A stretch of 40,711 bases of DNA from REEB481 sp964586595 (lineage in GTDB: Bacteria; Bacteroidota; Bacteroidia; NS11-12g; UBA955). The stretch lies in NCBI GenBank assembly GCA_964586595.1, contig CAZPHB010000019.1:1-40711 (forward strand), given 5' to 3'. Positions 1-9,286 of the stretch are shown here, one piece after another. The position numbers and the translations under genes were made by a program. The number at the start of each line of letters is the position of its first letter. Position 1 is the first letter of the stretch. Below the pieces are notes generated by a model. That model was not told the DNA's origin. It made no database searches and saw nothing but the letters and a program-made list of their open reading frames with translations.

Positions 1-48
1 AACCACGAACCACCAACCCTAAATTCAGCATTAAATAACCTTATCTAT

Positions 49-89
49 CTTACTTTTTCCTTGATGAAAAAGTAAGCAAAAAATCAAGG
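49..89. repeat. Nested, mutually exclusive inverted repeats
   Basis: Arms 49-58 (CTTACTTTTT) and 67-76 (AAAAAGTAAG) are perfect 10-bp complements around the loop 59-66. The loop itself (59-65, CCTTGAT) is a perfect complement of 83-89 (ATCAAGG). The two hairpins cannot both form fully, so the element resembles a two-state switch or a partial pseudoknot. I recall similar intergenic sequences in other Bacteroidota genomes, but this is memory, not a search result. No gene start lies close enough to make attenuation certain; uvrB begins about 350 bp downstream. Confidence 0.6.
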
Positions 90-312
90 CTGAAAAGGAT
101 GTTTCGGTGCACACTTGTAAACAACCGAATGCTGTCGGTGATCTCCTCACAGGCTCGGAGCTTCCTCGGCATTTTGCGGTTGCTTACTTCGCTTTGCACC
201 TCCATCCTTTAAGGCCAGTCCTTTTGCTTTGGCTATCCAATGCACATGCGATTAACTTCTTTTTAATGTGTATGTCATGGTGCTGAAAGTTCCGGGAGAA
301 CGCAGTGAGTTC

Positions 313-340
313 TGGTGAGCCTGTCATGGTGAGCTTGTCG
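313..340. repeat. Tandem 14-bp repeat, REP-like
   Basis: TGGTGAGCCTGTCA (313-326) is followed directly by TGGTGAGCTTGTCG (327-340), 12 of 14 bases identical, then by the AACCACGAACC repeat. The phrase GGTGAGCTTGTCGAACC resembles dispersed intergenic repeats common in many bacterial genomes (from memory). Its role is unknown. Confidence 0.45.
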
Positions 341-437
341 AACCACGAACCATAAACCTTGTGCTTCCTTACCTCCATGCAACAAATCCCCCAATACTGC
401 TGTTTCTTTGAACTGGCGTAGGCCTTCCCCTTCATTT

Positions 438-2471
438 ATGAACCAATTCAAGTTAGTATCAGGTTTCCAGCCAACCGGCGACCAGCCCGAAGCCATCAGG
501 AAACTCACTGAAGGCATCAAACAGGGCATTCGCTGCCAAACCTTATTGGGCGTAACGGGTTCAGGAAAAACATTCACCGTGGCCAATGCCGTGGCCGCTT
601 TGCAAAGACCGGTTTTGGTGCTGAGCCACAACAAAACGCTGGTAGCGCAGCTGTACGGTGAATTCAAACAGTTTTTTCCCGAAAATGCCGTGGAGTATTT
701 CGTGAGCTATTACGACTACTACCAGCCGGAAGCTTACATCCCGCAAAGCAATACCTACATCGAGAAGGATCTGGCCATCAATGATGAAATCGAAAAGCTG
801 CGTTTGAAAACCACGTCGTCCCTGCTTTCAGGAAGACGCGACGTGTTGGTGGTTGCAACGGTGTCCTGCATATACGGCGCAGGAAATCCCAGCGATTTCG
901 AACAAAGCACCATACGGCTGAACCAAGGGCAAAACCTGAGCAGAAACACGCTGCTGCACATGCTCGTGGACAGTCTGTACAGCAGAACAACCGCAGAGTT
1001 TAAGCGCGGCAACTTCAGGGTAAAAGGCGACCAGGTAGATGTGTTTCTGGCGTATAATGACTTTGCCATCCGCATCGTTTTCTTCGGAAATGAAATTGAA
1101 GAGATCTATGCCTTTGACCCGGAACACGGAAACAAATTATACGGCATGGAAGAAGTAGCCATCTATCCGGCGAAAATTTACGTATCGCCCAAGGAGCGTT
1201 TGCTTCCCGTAATCCATCAAATCCAGGATGACCTGGTGGCTCAGGTGGATTATTTCAAAAGCCAGGGCCGCTTTCTGGAAGCCAAACGGCTGGAAGAACG
1301 GGTGAATTTCGACCTGGAAATGATCCGCGAACTGGGATATTGCAACGGCATCGAAAACTACAGCCGCTACTTCGACCGCAGAGAACCCGGAACACGTCCC
1401 TTCTGCCTGCTTGATTACTTCCCCAAAGATTTCCTGCTGATTGTGGATGAAAGCCACGTAAGCATGCCACAAATCCGCGCCATGTACGCCGGCGACCGCA
1501 GTCGGAAGGTGAATCTGGTAGATTATGGATTTCGCCTGCCCGCAGCGCTGGACAACCGACCGCTGCAATTTGATGAGTTTTACAACCTGGTCAACCAAGT
1601 GATTTACGTAAGTGCCACTCCGGCGGCATTTGAAATCACCGAAAGCGAAGGCGTGGTGGTGGAACAGCTGATACGCCCCACCGGACTTCTCGACCCTGAA
1701 ATTGAAGTGCGCCCGTGTACCAATCAGGTAGATGATTTGCTGGAAGAAATAGAAGAGCGCATCCAAATGGGCGACCGCATTCTGGTGACTACCTTAACCA
1801 AACGGATGGCCGAAGAACTCAGCAAGTACATGCTGCGCCTGAACATCCGGTGCGCCTACATCCACAGCGAGGTAAAAACCCTCGATAGGGTAGAAATTCT
1901 TCGCGACCTGCGCCTGGGGACCATTGATGTGCTTATTGGTGTGAACCTGTTGCGCGAAGGATTGGATTTACCCGAAGTGAGCCTCGTAGCCATCATGGAT
2001 GCCGACAAAGAAGGCTTCCTCAGAAACCAGACCAGCCTGGTGCAAACCATAGGACGCGCCGCAAGGAATGAACGTGGAAAGGTGATTATGTACGGCGACC
2101 GGATCACCGAAAGCATGCAGAAAACCATCGATGAAACTGCACGCAGGCGCAAAAAACAGATGGACTACAACGAAGCGCACGGTATTGTGCCTAAAACCAT
2201 CTATAAATCCAGAGAAGAAATCATGCTTCAAACGGGTGTTGCCGACATGAAGACTCCTGAGTCTTCCAGGGCTTATGTGGAACAGGAAGAAGTGCGCATT
2301 GCCGCAGATCCTGTGGTGCAGTACATGGACAAGAACGGTCTGCAAAAAGCCATGGAGCGCACCGAAAAAGAAATGCTGCGCGCTGCTAAGGAGCTGGATT
2401 TCGTGAATGCAGCCCGTTTGCGCGATGAATTGGATCAGCTTAAAGAAAAACTCAAGGAATTAAAAGGATGA
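438..2471 (+). CDS. uvrB: Excinuclease ABC subunit UvrB
   Basis: UvrB is the damage-verifying helicase-like subunit of nucleotide excision repair; it is loaded by UvrA and then recruits UvrC for incision. The 677-residue length is normal. Visible motifs are the Walker A GVTGSGKT at residues 38-45, the damage-probing beta-hairpin YYDYYQPEAY, the DESH Walker B-type motif at residues 337-340, the conserved helicase end QTIGRAARN, and a C-terminal UVR motif (ELDFVNAARLRDELDQLKEKL region) that contacts UvrC. The ATG at 438 is chosen because MNQFKLVSGFQPTGDQPEAI matches the family N-terminus; an upstream in-frame TTG at 408 would add ten unrelated residues. Its stop overlaps the next gene by 4 bp (ATGA), so the two are probably co-transcribed and translationally coupled. 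Confidence 0.98.
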   Translation: MNQFKLVSGFQPTGDQPEAIRKLTEGIKQGIRCQTLLGVTGSGKTFTVANAVAALQRPVLVLSHNKTLVAQLYGEFKQFFPENAVEYFVSYYDYYQPEAYIPQSNTYIEKDLAINDEIEKLRLKTTSSLLSGRRDVLVVATVSCIYGAGNPSDFEQSTIRLNQGQNLSRNTLLHMLVDSLYSRTTAEFKRGNFRVKGDQVDVFLAYNDFAIRIVFFGNEIEEIYAFDPEHGNKLYGMEEVAIYPAKIYVSPKERLLPVIHQIQDDLVAQVDYFKSQGRFLEAKRLEERVNFDLEMIRELGYCNGIENYSRYFDRREPGTRPFCLLDYFPKDFLLIVDESHVSMPQIRAMYAGDRSRKVNLVDYGFRLPAALDNRPLQFDEFYNLVNQVIYVSATPAAFEITESEGVVVEQLIRPTGLLDPEIEVRPCTNQVDDLLEEIEERIQMGDRILVTTLTKRMAEELSKYMLRLNIRCAYIHSEVKTLDRVEILRDLRLGTIDVLIGVNLLREGLDLPEVSLVAIMDADKEGFLRNQTSLVQTIGRAARNERGKVIMYGDRITESMQKTIDETARRRKKQMDYNEAHGIVPKTIYKSREEIMLQTGVADMKTPESSRAYVEQEEVRIAADPVVQYMDKNGLQKAMERTEKEMLRAAKELDFVNAARLRDELDQLKEKLKELKG

Positions 2472-2899
2472 GGCCTTTGCTGCTGATCCTCTTTTTGCTG
2501 CCGGCGACGGTGCCAGGGCTGTACAGCCAACAAAAACCATTAAATCCACCCTTGACCGTAGATTCATTTTTCAGCGACAGCGGCACGGGATTCGACGGTC
2601 ATTACAACCGCTGTGTATGGATTTGCTGTACCAAGCGGCCACACCGAGGTGATACCATCCGTATCGTAAAACTCTGCGGAGGCATGATTGGAGGCTGTCC
2701 GGATTCATGGACCTTGCACCGTTGGAAAGGGACAGGCTGGCAGTTGGAACACAGCCGTAATTATCGTTACAGGAACAAGTACAACGTTTCTGTGTGGATT
2801 GGGAAGGAATACCTCAGCATCTGTAAAGGTCGGAGGTGCCATCAACTCAAGCCAGCACATGGCAATGGCCCGCTGTTTCAACACTACGTGCTGCTGTAG
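2468..2899 (+). CDS. Small cysteine-rich secreted protein, unknown function
   Basis: This 143-residue protein starts with a clear signal peptide (MRPLLLILFLLPATVPGLYSQ), so it should reach the periplasm or beyond. The mature part has seven cysteines, in the segments RCVWICC, KLCGGMIGGC and SICKGRRC, and is rich in Arg, Trp and Tyr, suggesting a small disulphide-linked domain. I do not recognise the family. The start codon overlaps the uvrB stop by 4 bp, which supports it being a real gene. It ends 18 bp before the convergent PKD-protein gene, with no terminator-like hairpin between. An alternative start further in would remove the signal peptide, so the overlapping ATG is preferred. Confidence 0.7.
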   Translation: MRPLLLILFLLPATVPGLYSQQKPLNPPLTVDSFFSDSGTGFDGHYNRCVWICCTKRPHRGDTIRIVKLCGGMIGGCPDSWTLHRWKGTGWQLEHSRNYRYRNKYNVSVWIGKEYLSICKGRRCHQLKPAHGNGPLFQHYVLL

Positions 2900-2917
2900 C
2901 CAACCCAACAAACAACC

Positions 2918-5900
2918 TCAGCGCAACAAATTCACCACACCGCTTTGTTCGGTTTCAACACCGTCGTAGAAACGTGCTTTTAACTGCCATACATAAACTC
3001 CGTTGGGTAGCACTTTTCCGTGATAGGTTCCGTCCCATCCAGCATCCGGATTGCGGGTTTCAAAAACCTTCGCACCCCAGCGATCGTAAATTTGGAAGAG
3101 GTAATACTCCTTGGCAAGATTGCTGCCCTCCGGACGGAACAGGTCGTTCAGGTTGTTGCTGTTTGGGGTAAATGCCGTGGGTACAAAAACCCTTCCCTGA
3201 GGATTCACATATACTCCATCGGGCATCAAGGTGGTATCGGCACATCCAAACTTGCTGATGGATATGAGCCTGATGTCGTAGAATCCGGTGTCCTTCAGAC
3301 GGAACATCGGTTCGAAGCGCGTGCTGCTTCCCTGGGACTGGCCTGCTTTGTTAAACACTTCCCAGGTTTGACTCACGCTGTTGGTGGTGAGGTTGCGTGT
3401 ATAAAACTCTGCCTTGGGCAGGAACATCAGCTTCGGCGTGAGCTGAAATACCGCATACGGCTTGGGCAACACGCGGATGAAGGAGGGTTTTTCGTTCCTG
3501 TTTTCGCCTCCGGGACCAAAGCCAATCAGGGTTACATTGAAACTGCCCGGCTCGCGATAAATATGCGTGGGTTCCCGCTCGGTACTTTTGTTTCCATCAC
3601 CAAAATACCACACAAAACGGTTGGCAAACTGCGTTTGGTTCTTAAAATGCACCACCAGTGGAATACAACCACTGTCTGCATCTGCTGAAAATTCCGGTTC
3701 CGGATCGTACGGATCAATGCGTACGTCTGTAAAAGCGGTATCGTAACAAACGCCATTGTCCACTACATGCATTACCTTATACCAACCCGAGTCGCTAAAG
3801 GTATGATACGGATCGCGCTTGGTGCTCGGCACATTATTGCCCTTATCCTTGAAATCCCAATAGTAATTCATGGGAAGGAGTGATGTACTTCTGCTGTAGA
3901 AGGAAATGGTTGAATTCGGCATTTTCCCTTTCATGGGCAGAAAATCAATCTTCGCTACCGGCGTTTCTGCCACCGTAATTCTTCCTTTGCTCACGAAAGA
4001 ATCCCTACATCCGTTCAGGTCGAAACCGGTAAGCGTATAACCGTAAATACCGGGTTTGTTGTATTCATAGATGGGATTGCGAAGCGCAGAACCGCCACCG
4101 TCGCCAAAGTTCCATATATACGAAACAGCGCCCTTGGTTCTGTTCTGGAAGGCCACCACGCCCGGAATACATACGCTGTAATTGGTATCCAGCACATTCA
4201 TCTGCAATCGCTGTGGCAACAAGATGTTCTTCTCCATCGAATCACGGCAATTCTTCTGCGTGATGCTGATAAGTTTCACCTTATACACGGTGTCGGTATA
4301 AGAACTCACAGGGAATAAATGCCTGGGACTGAACACAGAGTCGGTCATTCCGTCATTAAAATCCCATATGTAGCGTTGGCCAAAAAGCGATTCGTTTTTA
4401 AAATCAAAATAGCCGGCATCACAAGGATGAACCCGATCGTATTTAAAGATGGCTTCCGTTGGTTTGTGCACCGGCAGTTGTAGTGCTTCTGTATCTATGC
4501 AGTCAGCCGAGAAGGTATAAAGCACTACTTTAAACACTGTATCCCTTGGGCCGCGGTTGTAAAAGGTATGTGTACCGGAACTGTTTGCAGAAGTGAAGCC
4601 ATCACCAAAATACCAAAATTGATCTCGGGCGTTGATGGATTGGTTGTTAAATGTAACCGTAAGCGGCGCACAGCCCTGAAGTTTATCGGTATTGAATTTC
4701 GCCAGTGGATACGGCAACACTGTCACCGTTTTGGTTACGGTATTCTTACAACCATAAACGCTGGTTGCTTCCAGGCTTACCAAATGGGTGGAGTCGCGTC
4801 GGGGGTTGGCGCTTTTGGTGAAATATGCCCCGGGATTCACCTGATTGCTTTGCACCCCTGCCGCCAACGTCCATCGATAGCGGTATGCATTCAGCGAGGT
4901 GTTGAACATCTGAATCTTGTCGGGGAAACAAAACGTGTCTTTGCTGGTAATAAAATCAGCTACCGGGTCGCCCTTCACCGTAATGGTTTTGTAACTGGTA
5001 TCGCCACGGCAACCATAAGGAGAAGCCACCACCAAAGCGACCTGATAAACGCTGTCGAAGATGGGTCTTTGGGCGAATGTATAGGTGAGGTCTTTGGATG
5101 TAGCAACCTGCTGACCATTCACCTTCCATAAGTTGCTGCTCGCGTTCAGTGCGGCCAGAGTAAACTGCACGTTCAACGGACCGCATCCCGTAGTTGCCGA
5201 AGCGTTGAATACAGATTTAGCATCAGGACGAAGGGTGACAAACTCAACCACTGAATCACGGCAACCATGTTCCGTAGTTCCCATGAGCTTAATGCCATAG
5301 GTGGTATCTTTTAAATACTGTTCACGGAATGTATAGGCAGGGTTCACTGCCACGGTGGTGTCTTTTCCGGCGAAAAACCACTTGAACTTCATGATGCCAA
5401 TGGAACCGGTATCCATAGGCAAAGAGCGGTTATTGAAGGTAACGGCCAGCGGACGACAGCCAAAAGTCTGGCTTGGAGTAAAGGCAATCTTCGGGTTGGG
5501 ATAAACACGCACGGTTGACGCACTGCTGTCCAGACAACCGTGTTCCGAATATGCATACAGCACAATGTGGTGCAGGGTGTCTTTCGTTTTGCTGGCGGTA
5601 AGCCGCACGCTGCTGTCTCTGGAAAGCGCTTGCACATTATTCCTCAGCTTCCAAAGGAAGTTCATGATGTAAATAGAACCGGTATCATTGGGTGTAGAGA
5701 AGTTATCCGTGTTTACATCCAGAGGACCACAACCTTGGTATTTACTCAGGCTGAAGCGGGCTGTAGGGTTGGGATAAACACGCACCGTTTTGGTTACAGA
5801 ATCCTTGCAGCCCCATGAATTTATACCCAGCAGTTTTACATCATATAAAGTATCCTTGGTGCGTGATGCCAAAAAGGAAAAACTTGTATCCGTGGCAAGA

Positions 5901-8002
5901 CTGGATCCTGAAGCACCGAAGGTCCATACAAAACGCATCGAGTCAATGGGCTTGGAGCCCTGATGCAGGGAGTTGTTGGTAAACGAAGGCGTAAAGGGTC
6001 CACAACCGGCACTGCTGCTCATCGTGAAATCCACGGTTGGATTTGGATTGATTCGTACGTTCTTGATGATGGTATCACGGCACAACGTAGCATTTTCAGC
6101 AACCAGTCTAACGGTATAGGTTTTCAGGCTGTCGTACTTTTTCAGTACATCGGTACGCGTAGTTTGTGTAAGTGTAGCACCATCGCCAAAATTCCAGTAG
6201 AACTTAACGGCATCGGTGGAAGAAGTATGTTTGATGGTGAATGGATTCTTCGGACAAATACCTTGAGCAGCAACAGAAAAGTCTGCATCGGGCGGACCGG
6301 AAACCTTAAACGTACGCTTGAAGGAATCGCTTCCGCAGCTGTCTGTGGTGTACAATGTTACTGTATAAGTACCCGGTGTGGTGTACACTATCGTACCGGG
6401 ATTGGATAAATTGGATGTTTGACCATTCCCAAGGTTCCAGAAATAACTTAAACCCCGGGAATTGCTCGCATCTGTTCTGTTGTTGAAACGCACCGGCCTG
6501 GGTGCGCAACCCACCGAATTGATCAAATCAAATGTAGGAGCTGTTTTCTTGAACACCCGAACGAATGCAGTATCGAAAGAAGAGCCACAGCGATTTTTTG
6601 CCTCAAGGATGATCCGGTAGGGTGTGGTGCGCGCAGTGGTGTATGTGTAGGTGGGATTTTGCTGGCTACTGGTTCCGGTGGTGAAATTCCAGTTGTAGGT
6701 GATGCCGGCACCGGTGCTGGTATTGTTGAACTTCACCGCATAAGGGGCACAACCTGTATCGTTCGACAACAGCGAAAACTCGGCCTTGGGCGGGTCAACA
6801 ATGTCAAGAAGGTATTTCGCCGTATCTCTACCGCAGCCGTTACTGTCTATCAGCATCACGGTATAAGTGCCTTTCTTGGCATATTTCTTATTTACCTGAG
6901 CAGTAGAAGTAGTCCAATTGGTGGAAGTTCCATCGCCCCAAATCCACTTAAAATACTTGTAATCAGGAATTAAGCAGTACCTGTCAGCATATCTCGGACT
7001 GAACTGAAAATCTTTGGTGATGTCACAATTGTTCGGGTTGTTCAGGTAAACGATGGCACTGTCGCGCGACGAAGCCTGTACCGGATTCCAGGTAGCGAAA
7101 CTGGTTCCACATCCATTTTTAGCTGTAACCTTTACCACCCCGGAACACACCGATTTGGAATAGGTATAAAACATGGTGTCCTTGAACTTTTTCGCTGGCC
7201 AAACTATGGTTTTTCCATCACCCATATCCCAGGAATAAACCGTTGCCGAAGAGCTTTGGCTGGAATTGTTGATGAACCTTACCTTTAGGGGTACACAGCC
7301 TTGGTTCTGACCGGTAGAAGGACCGATGATGCCCGCTACAGGTTGCCGCTCGTTGGCCACTGTTCCAAACAATGTATCGGTGCACAATCCATTGTCGTAA
7401 ATAACCAGAACATTGAATACCCCGAGGCTGTCGTATTGATGCCACACAGCTTGAGTTCGGAGCAAACGGGTGCCGGTATTGTCTGCAGTTCCATCACCCC
7501 ATTTAATGCGATAACTGTGTATGGTATCGCTGGGTTTTATTTTGATGGAAAACGTATCAGGTGTTCCAACAGAATAGATGCAATTATACCAGGCCGGTGT
7601 GAAGGTAAGCGTATTGGTTTGATCATAAACCTTCCTGGATCTTGGGGAGGAAAGCGTATAATTTGTGGTTTGGGTATCTCGGCAACTACCTACTGAATCC
7701 CAGCCGACCATGGTGAATGTGTACACACTGGGTGTATCCAAACGCATCATAAAACTGCCTTTCCCGGTTATGCGCGTGCGATAATTGCCATTCAAGTACC
7801 AAGAATAATGAGCTCTGTTGGCTCCTGTGCCGGTAGAGGTATTTGTGAACGTGACAAAACGTGGAAATCCGCAGTTACGACTTACCGTGTAACTAAAATC
7901 GGCTTGCAAAGTACTGCACTGAGCAAGAAGTGACTGAATGCCTGTAAAAGACAGGCAAACAGCGAAGAAGGAGGGTAAAATGTTCTTAAAGCGTCGTTTC
8001 AT
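2918..8002 (-). CDS. Giant PKD-repeat exoprotein with T9SS type B sorting domain
   Basis: A 1694-residue protein begins with a signal peptide (MKRRFKNILPSFFAVCLSF... ending LLAQ). It continues as a long string of PKD-type immunoglobulin-like domains, recognisable from repeated W-xFGDG / WDFNDG / WNFGDG motifs, with recurring single Cys residues in 'GC.PL.V.F.N' openings. Three consecutive modules of about 120 residues around the middle share the openings VRxNPNP/VRVYPNP and DTGSIxIMxFxW. The final ~90 residues (VFVPTAFTPNSNNLNDLFRP, IYDRWGAKVFE, GWDGTYHGK, LPNGVYVWQL) are the gliding-motility-associated C-terminal domain recognised by the type IX secretion system. It probably forms a surface fibre or adhesin. 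No catalytic domain is visible. The gene stands alone behind its own promoter candidate at 8031-8061. Confidence 0.93.
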   Translation of the reverse strand: MKRRFKNILPSFFAVCLSFTGIQSLLAQCSTLQADFSYTVSRNCGFPRFVTFTNTSTGTGANRAHYSWYLNGNYRTRITGKGSFMMRLDTPSVYTFTMVGWDSVGSCRDTQTTNYTLSSPRSRKVYDQTNTLTFTPAWYNCIYSVGTPDTFSIKIKPSDTIHSYRIKWGDGTADNTGTRLLRTQAVWHQYDSLGVFNVLVIYDNGLCTDTLFGTVANERQPVAGIIGPSTGQNQGCVPLKVRFINNSSQSSSATVYSWDMGDGKTIVWPAKKFKDTMFYTYSKSVCSGVVKVTAKNGCGTSFATWNPVQASSRDSAIVYLNNPNNCDITKDFQFSPRYADRYCLIPDYKYFKWIWGDGTSTNWTTSTAQVNKKYAKKGTYTVMLIDSNGCGRDTAKYLLDIVDPPKAEFSLLSNDTGCAPYAVKFNNTSTGAGITYNWNFTTGTSSQQNPTYTYTTARTTPYRIILEAKNRCGSSFDTAFVRVFKKTAPTFDLINSVGCAPRPVRFNNRTDASNSRGLSYFWNLGNGQTSNLSNPGTIVYTTPGTYTVTLYTTDSCGSDSFKRTFKVSGPPDADFSVAAQGICPKNPFTIKHTSSTDAVKFYWNFGDGATLTQTTRTDVLKKYDSLKTYTVRLVAENATLCRDTIIKNVRINPNPTVDFTMSSSAGCGPFTPSFTNNSLHQGSKPIDSMRFVWTFGASGSSLATDTSFSFLASRTKDTLYDVKLLGINSWGCKDSVTKTVRVYPNPTARFSLSKYQGCGPLDVNTDNFSTPNDTGSIYIMNFLWKLRNNVQALSRDSSVRLTASKTKDTLHHIVLYAYSEHGCLDSSASTVRVYPNPKIAFTPSQTFGCRPLAVTFNNRSLPMDTGSIGIMKFKWFFAGKDTTVAVNPAYTFREQYLKDTTYGIKLMGTTEHGCRDSVVEFVTLRPDAKSVFNASATTGCGPLNVQFTLAALNASSNLWKVNGQQVATSKDLTYTFAQRPIFDSVYQVALVVASPYGCRGDTSYKTITVKGDPVADFITSKDTFCFPDKIQMFNTSLNAYRYRWTLAAGVQSNQVNPGAYFTKSANPRRDSTHLVSLEATSVYGCKNTVTKTVTVLPYPLAKFNTDKLQGCAPLTVTFNNQSINARDQFWYFGDGFTSANSSGTHTFYNRGPRDTVFKVVLYTFSADCIDTEALQLPVHKPTEAIFKYDRVHPCDAGYFDFKNESLFGQRYIWDFNDGMTDSVFSPRHLFPVSSYTDTVYKVKLISITQKNCRDSMEKNILLPQRLQMNVLDTNYSVCIPGVVAFQNRTKGAVSYIWNFGDGGGSALRNPIYEYNKPGIYGYTLTGFDLNGCRDSFVSKGRITVAETPVAKIDFLPMKGKMPNSTISFYSRSTSLLPMNYYWDFKDKGNNVPSTKRDPYHTFSDSGWYKVMHVVDNGVCYDTAFTDVRIDPYDPEPEFSADADSGCIPLVVHFKNQTQFANRFVWYFGDGNKSTEREPTHIYREPGSFNVTLIGFGPGGENRNEKPSFIRVLPKPYAVFQLTPKLMFLPKAEFYTRNLTTNSVSQTWEVFNKAGQSQGSSTRFEPMFRLKDTGFYDIRLISISKFGCADTTLMPDGVYVNPQGRVFVPTAFTPNSNNLNDLFRPEGSNLAKEYYLFQIYDRWGAKVFETRNPDAGWDGTYHGKVLPNGVYVWQLKARFYDGVETEQSGVVNLLR

Positions 8003-8030
8003 GCCCTATGGAGGCATCAGCCTATTGTTT

Positions 8031-8061
8031 CAAAACTAAATATACATAAGCGCAAAATCAA
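8031..8061 (-). promoter_or_regulatory. Candidate promoter of the PKD exoprotein gene
   Basis: On the minus strand TAGTTTTG (8038-8031) matches the Bacteroidota -7 consensus TAnnTTTG exactly, and a TTG lies at 8061-8059, 20 bp upstream. The start codon is at 8002, giving a 5' leader of roughly 20-25 nt. The rest of the 8003-8197 interval shows no other strong signal. Confidence 0.55.
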
Positions 8062-8197
8062 GACGACGTAAAAATTTTATCTTCCTGATAATCAATGAGT
8101 TACACGGTATAGGGCTTTAAAATCCTCCGCTAAGATTCTTAAATTGTTGAAAACTTGTGATTAACCCGTGAAGTTGTCTAAGTTTTTCGACCAAAAA

Positions 8198-9286
8198 TCA
8201 TGCGTCGCTGAGTTTATTGGCCAATTGACCACAAGCGGCATCAATATCCTTACCCCTGCTTCGGCGCACATTCACAATAATTCCCTTTTTTGTAAGCCCT
8301 TCGGCGAACTTATCCAACTTATTATCAGAAGTGGGTTTAAAATCTGCAAGGGCAATGGGGTTATATTCGATTAAGTTCACTTTACACGGGAATCTTTTTG
8401 CATAAGCAGCCAATTCCAAAAGTTCGACCGCATCGTCATTTACTCCTTCCATCACCGTGTACTCAAGGGTGGGACGGTTCTTTGTTTTCTGGTAAAAATA
8501 GCTCAGCGCTTCAGCAAGCATGTCCAGATTATTGCTTTCGTTGATGGGCATCAATGCGCTTCGCTGAACGTCATTTGCGGCATGGAGCGACAAGGCCAGA
8601 TGCACGCCCAAGTCTTCGTCGGCCAGCCTCATGATCATCTTGGTGATGCCCGCTGTTGACACGGTAATCCGTTGTGGCGACATCCCCAATCCTTCAGGAG
8701 CTGTAATTATGCGGATGCTTTTCACCACTTCCTGGTAATTCAGTAATGGCTCTCCCATGCCCATGAATACTACATTCGACAATGCGGCACCATAACGCTC
8801 TTTCGCCAAAGCACCAATCAAACGCACCTGATCCACAATTTCACCTGCCTCCAGGTTGCGCTGCCTTTTCAGGTAACCCGTAGCGCAGAACTTACAGTCA
8901 AGGCTGCAGCCCACCTGTGAAGATACACAGGCCGTCATTCTGCCTCCGGCAGGAATCAAAACACCTTCTACCACATTCTCATCATAGAGCTTAAATGCTA
9001 CTTTAATGGTTTTATCCCGGCTTTGTTGATGCAGGGAAATTTGCGCATTCCGAAAACAGAAATGCGCCTTGAGTTTTTCCCGCAAATCCAGCGATAAATC
9101 GCTCATCACATCAAACGAATCAGCGCCTTTCAACCAAATCCAATGAAGAATCTGTTTGGCACGAAAAGCCTGAGCGCCTTGTGACTGCAACCAAGTTTTT
9201 AAAGTTGCTTCATCTTCCTTCCTTATGTCATTGAGCGTATCCACGTCTTCTTTTAAAACAAAGCCTTTCGCCATTTGCTTTTCCAT
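8198..9286 (-). CDS. rlmN: Dual-specificity RNA methyltransferase RlmN
   Basis: RlmN is a radical-SAM enzyme that methylates C2 of adenine 2503 in 23S rRNA and A37 of some tRNAs. The 362-residue length is typical. The N-terminal accessory domain contains AFRAKQILHWIWLKG. The 4Fe-4S binding motif CX3CX2C is at C127, C131 and C134 (GCSLDCKFCATG). Further family motifs are NVVFMGMGEPLLNY, RITVSTAGI, LALSLHAAND and PLEYT-like TLEYTVMEGVNDD; the C-terminal segment DIDAACGQL carries the methyl-carrying Cys. The ATG at 9286 overlaps the upstream glycosyltransferase by 34 bp; an alternative ATG at 9274 would shorten the protein by four residues and still overlap. The overlap implies it is the last gene of the polysaccharide operon or has an internal promoter. 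Confidence 0.97.
   Translation of the reverse strand: MEKQMAKGFVLKEDVDTLNDIRKEDEATLKTWLQSQGAQAFRAKQILHWIWLKGADSFDVMSDLSLDLREKLKAHFCFRNAQISLHQQSRDKTIKVAFKLYDENVVEGVLIPAGGRMTACVSSQVGCSLDCKFCATGYLKRQRNLEAGEIVDQVRLIGALAKERYGAALSNVVFMGMGEPLLNYQEVVKSIRIITAPEGLGMSPQRITVSTAGITKMIMRLADEDLGVHLALSLHAANDVQRSALMPINESNNLDMLAEALSYFYQKTKNRPTLEYTVMEGVNDDAVELLELAAYAKRFPCKVNLIEYNPIALADFKPTSDNKLDKFAEGLTKKGIIVNVRRSRGKDIDAACGQLANKLSDA

Larger units (their letters stand above)
1..358. repeat. Non-coding region flanked by near-identical 18-bp direct repeats
   Basis: Positions 1-18 and 341-358 match at 16 of 18 bases (AACCACGAACCAyyAACC type). The DNA between them has no convincing reading frame; the short minus-strand frame across 184-435 has no recognisable protein. 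The interval holds the nested inverted repeat at 49-89 and the tandem 14-mer at 313-340. It could be an inserted repeat element or simply a repeat-rich intergenic region upstream of uvrB. Because the window starts at base 1, the left copy may be truncated. Confidence 0.45.

Noticed and set aside
408..437. Upstream TTG start for uvrB
   Set aside because: It would add ten residues not found in the family; the ATG at 438 gives the standard N-terminus.
8120..8170. DnaA-box-like sequences suggesting an origin
   Set aside because: GTTTTCAACA-like and TTAATCACA-like sequences each differ from TTATCCACA at two positions; there is no cluster, no AT-rich unwinding tract of note and no dnaA or dnaN nearby.
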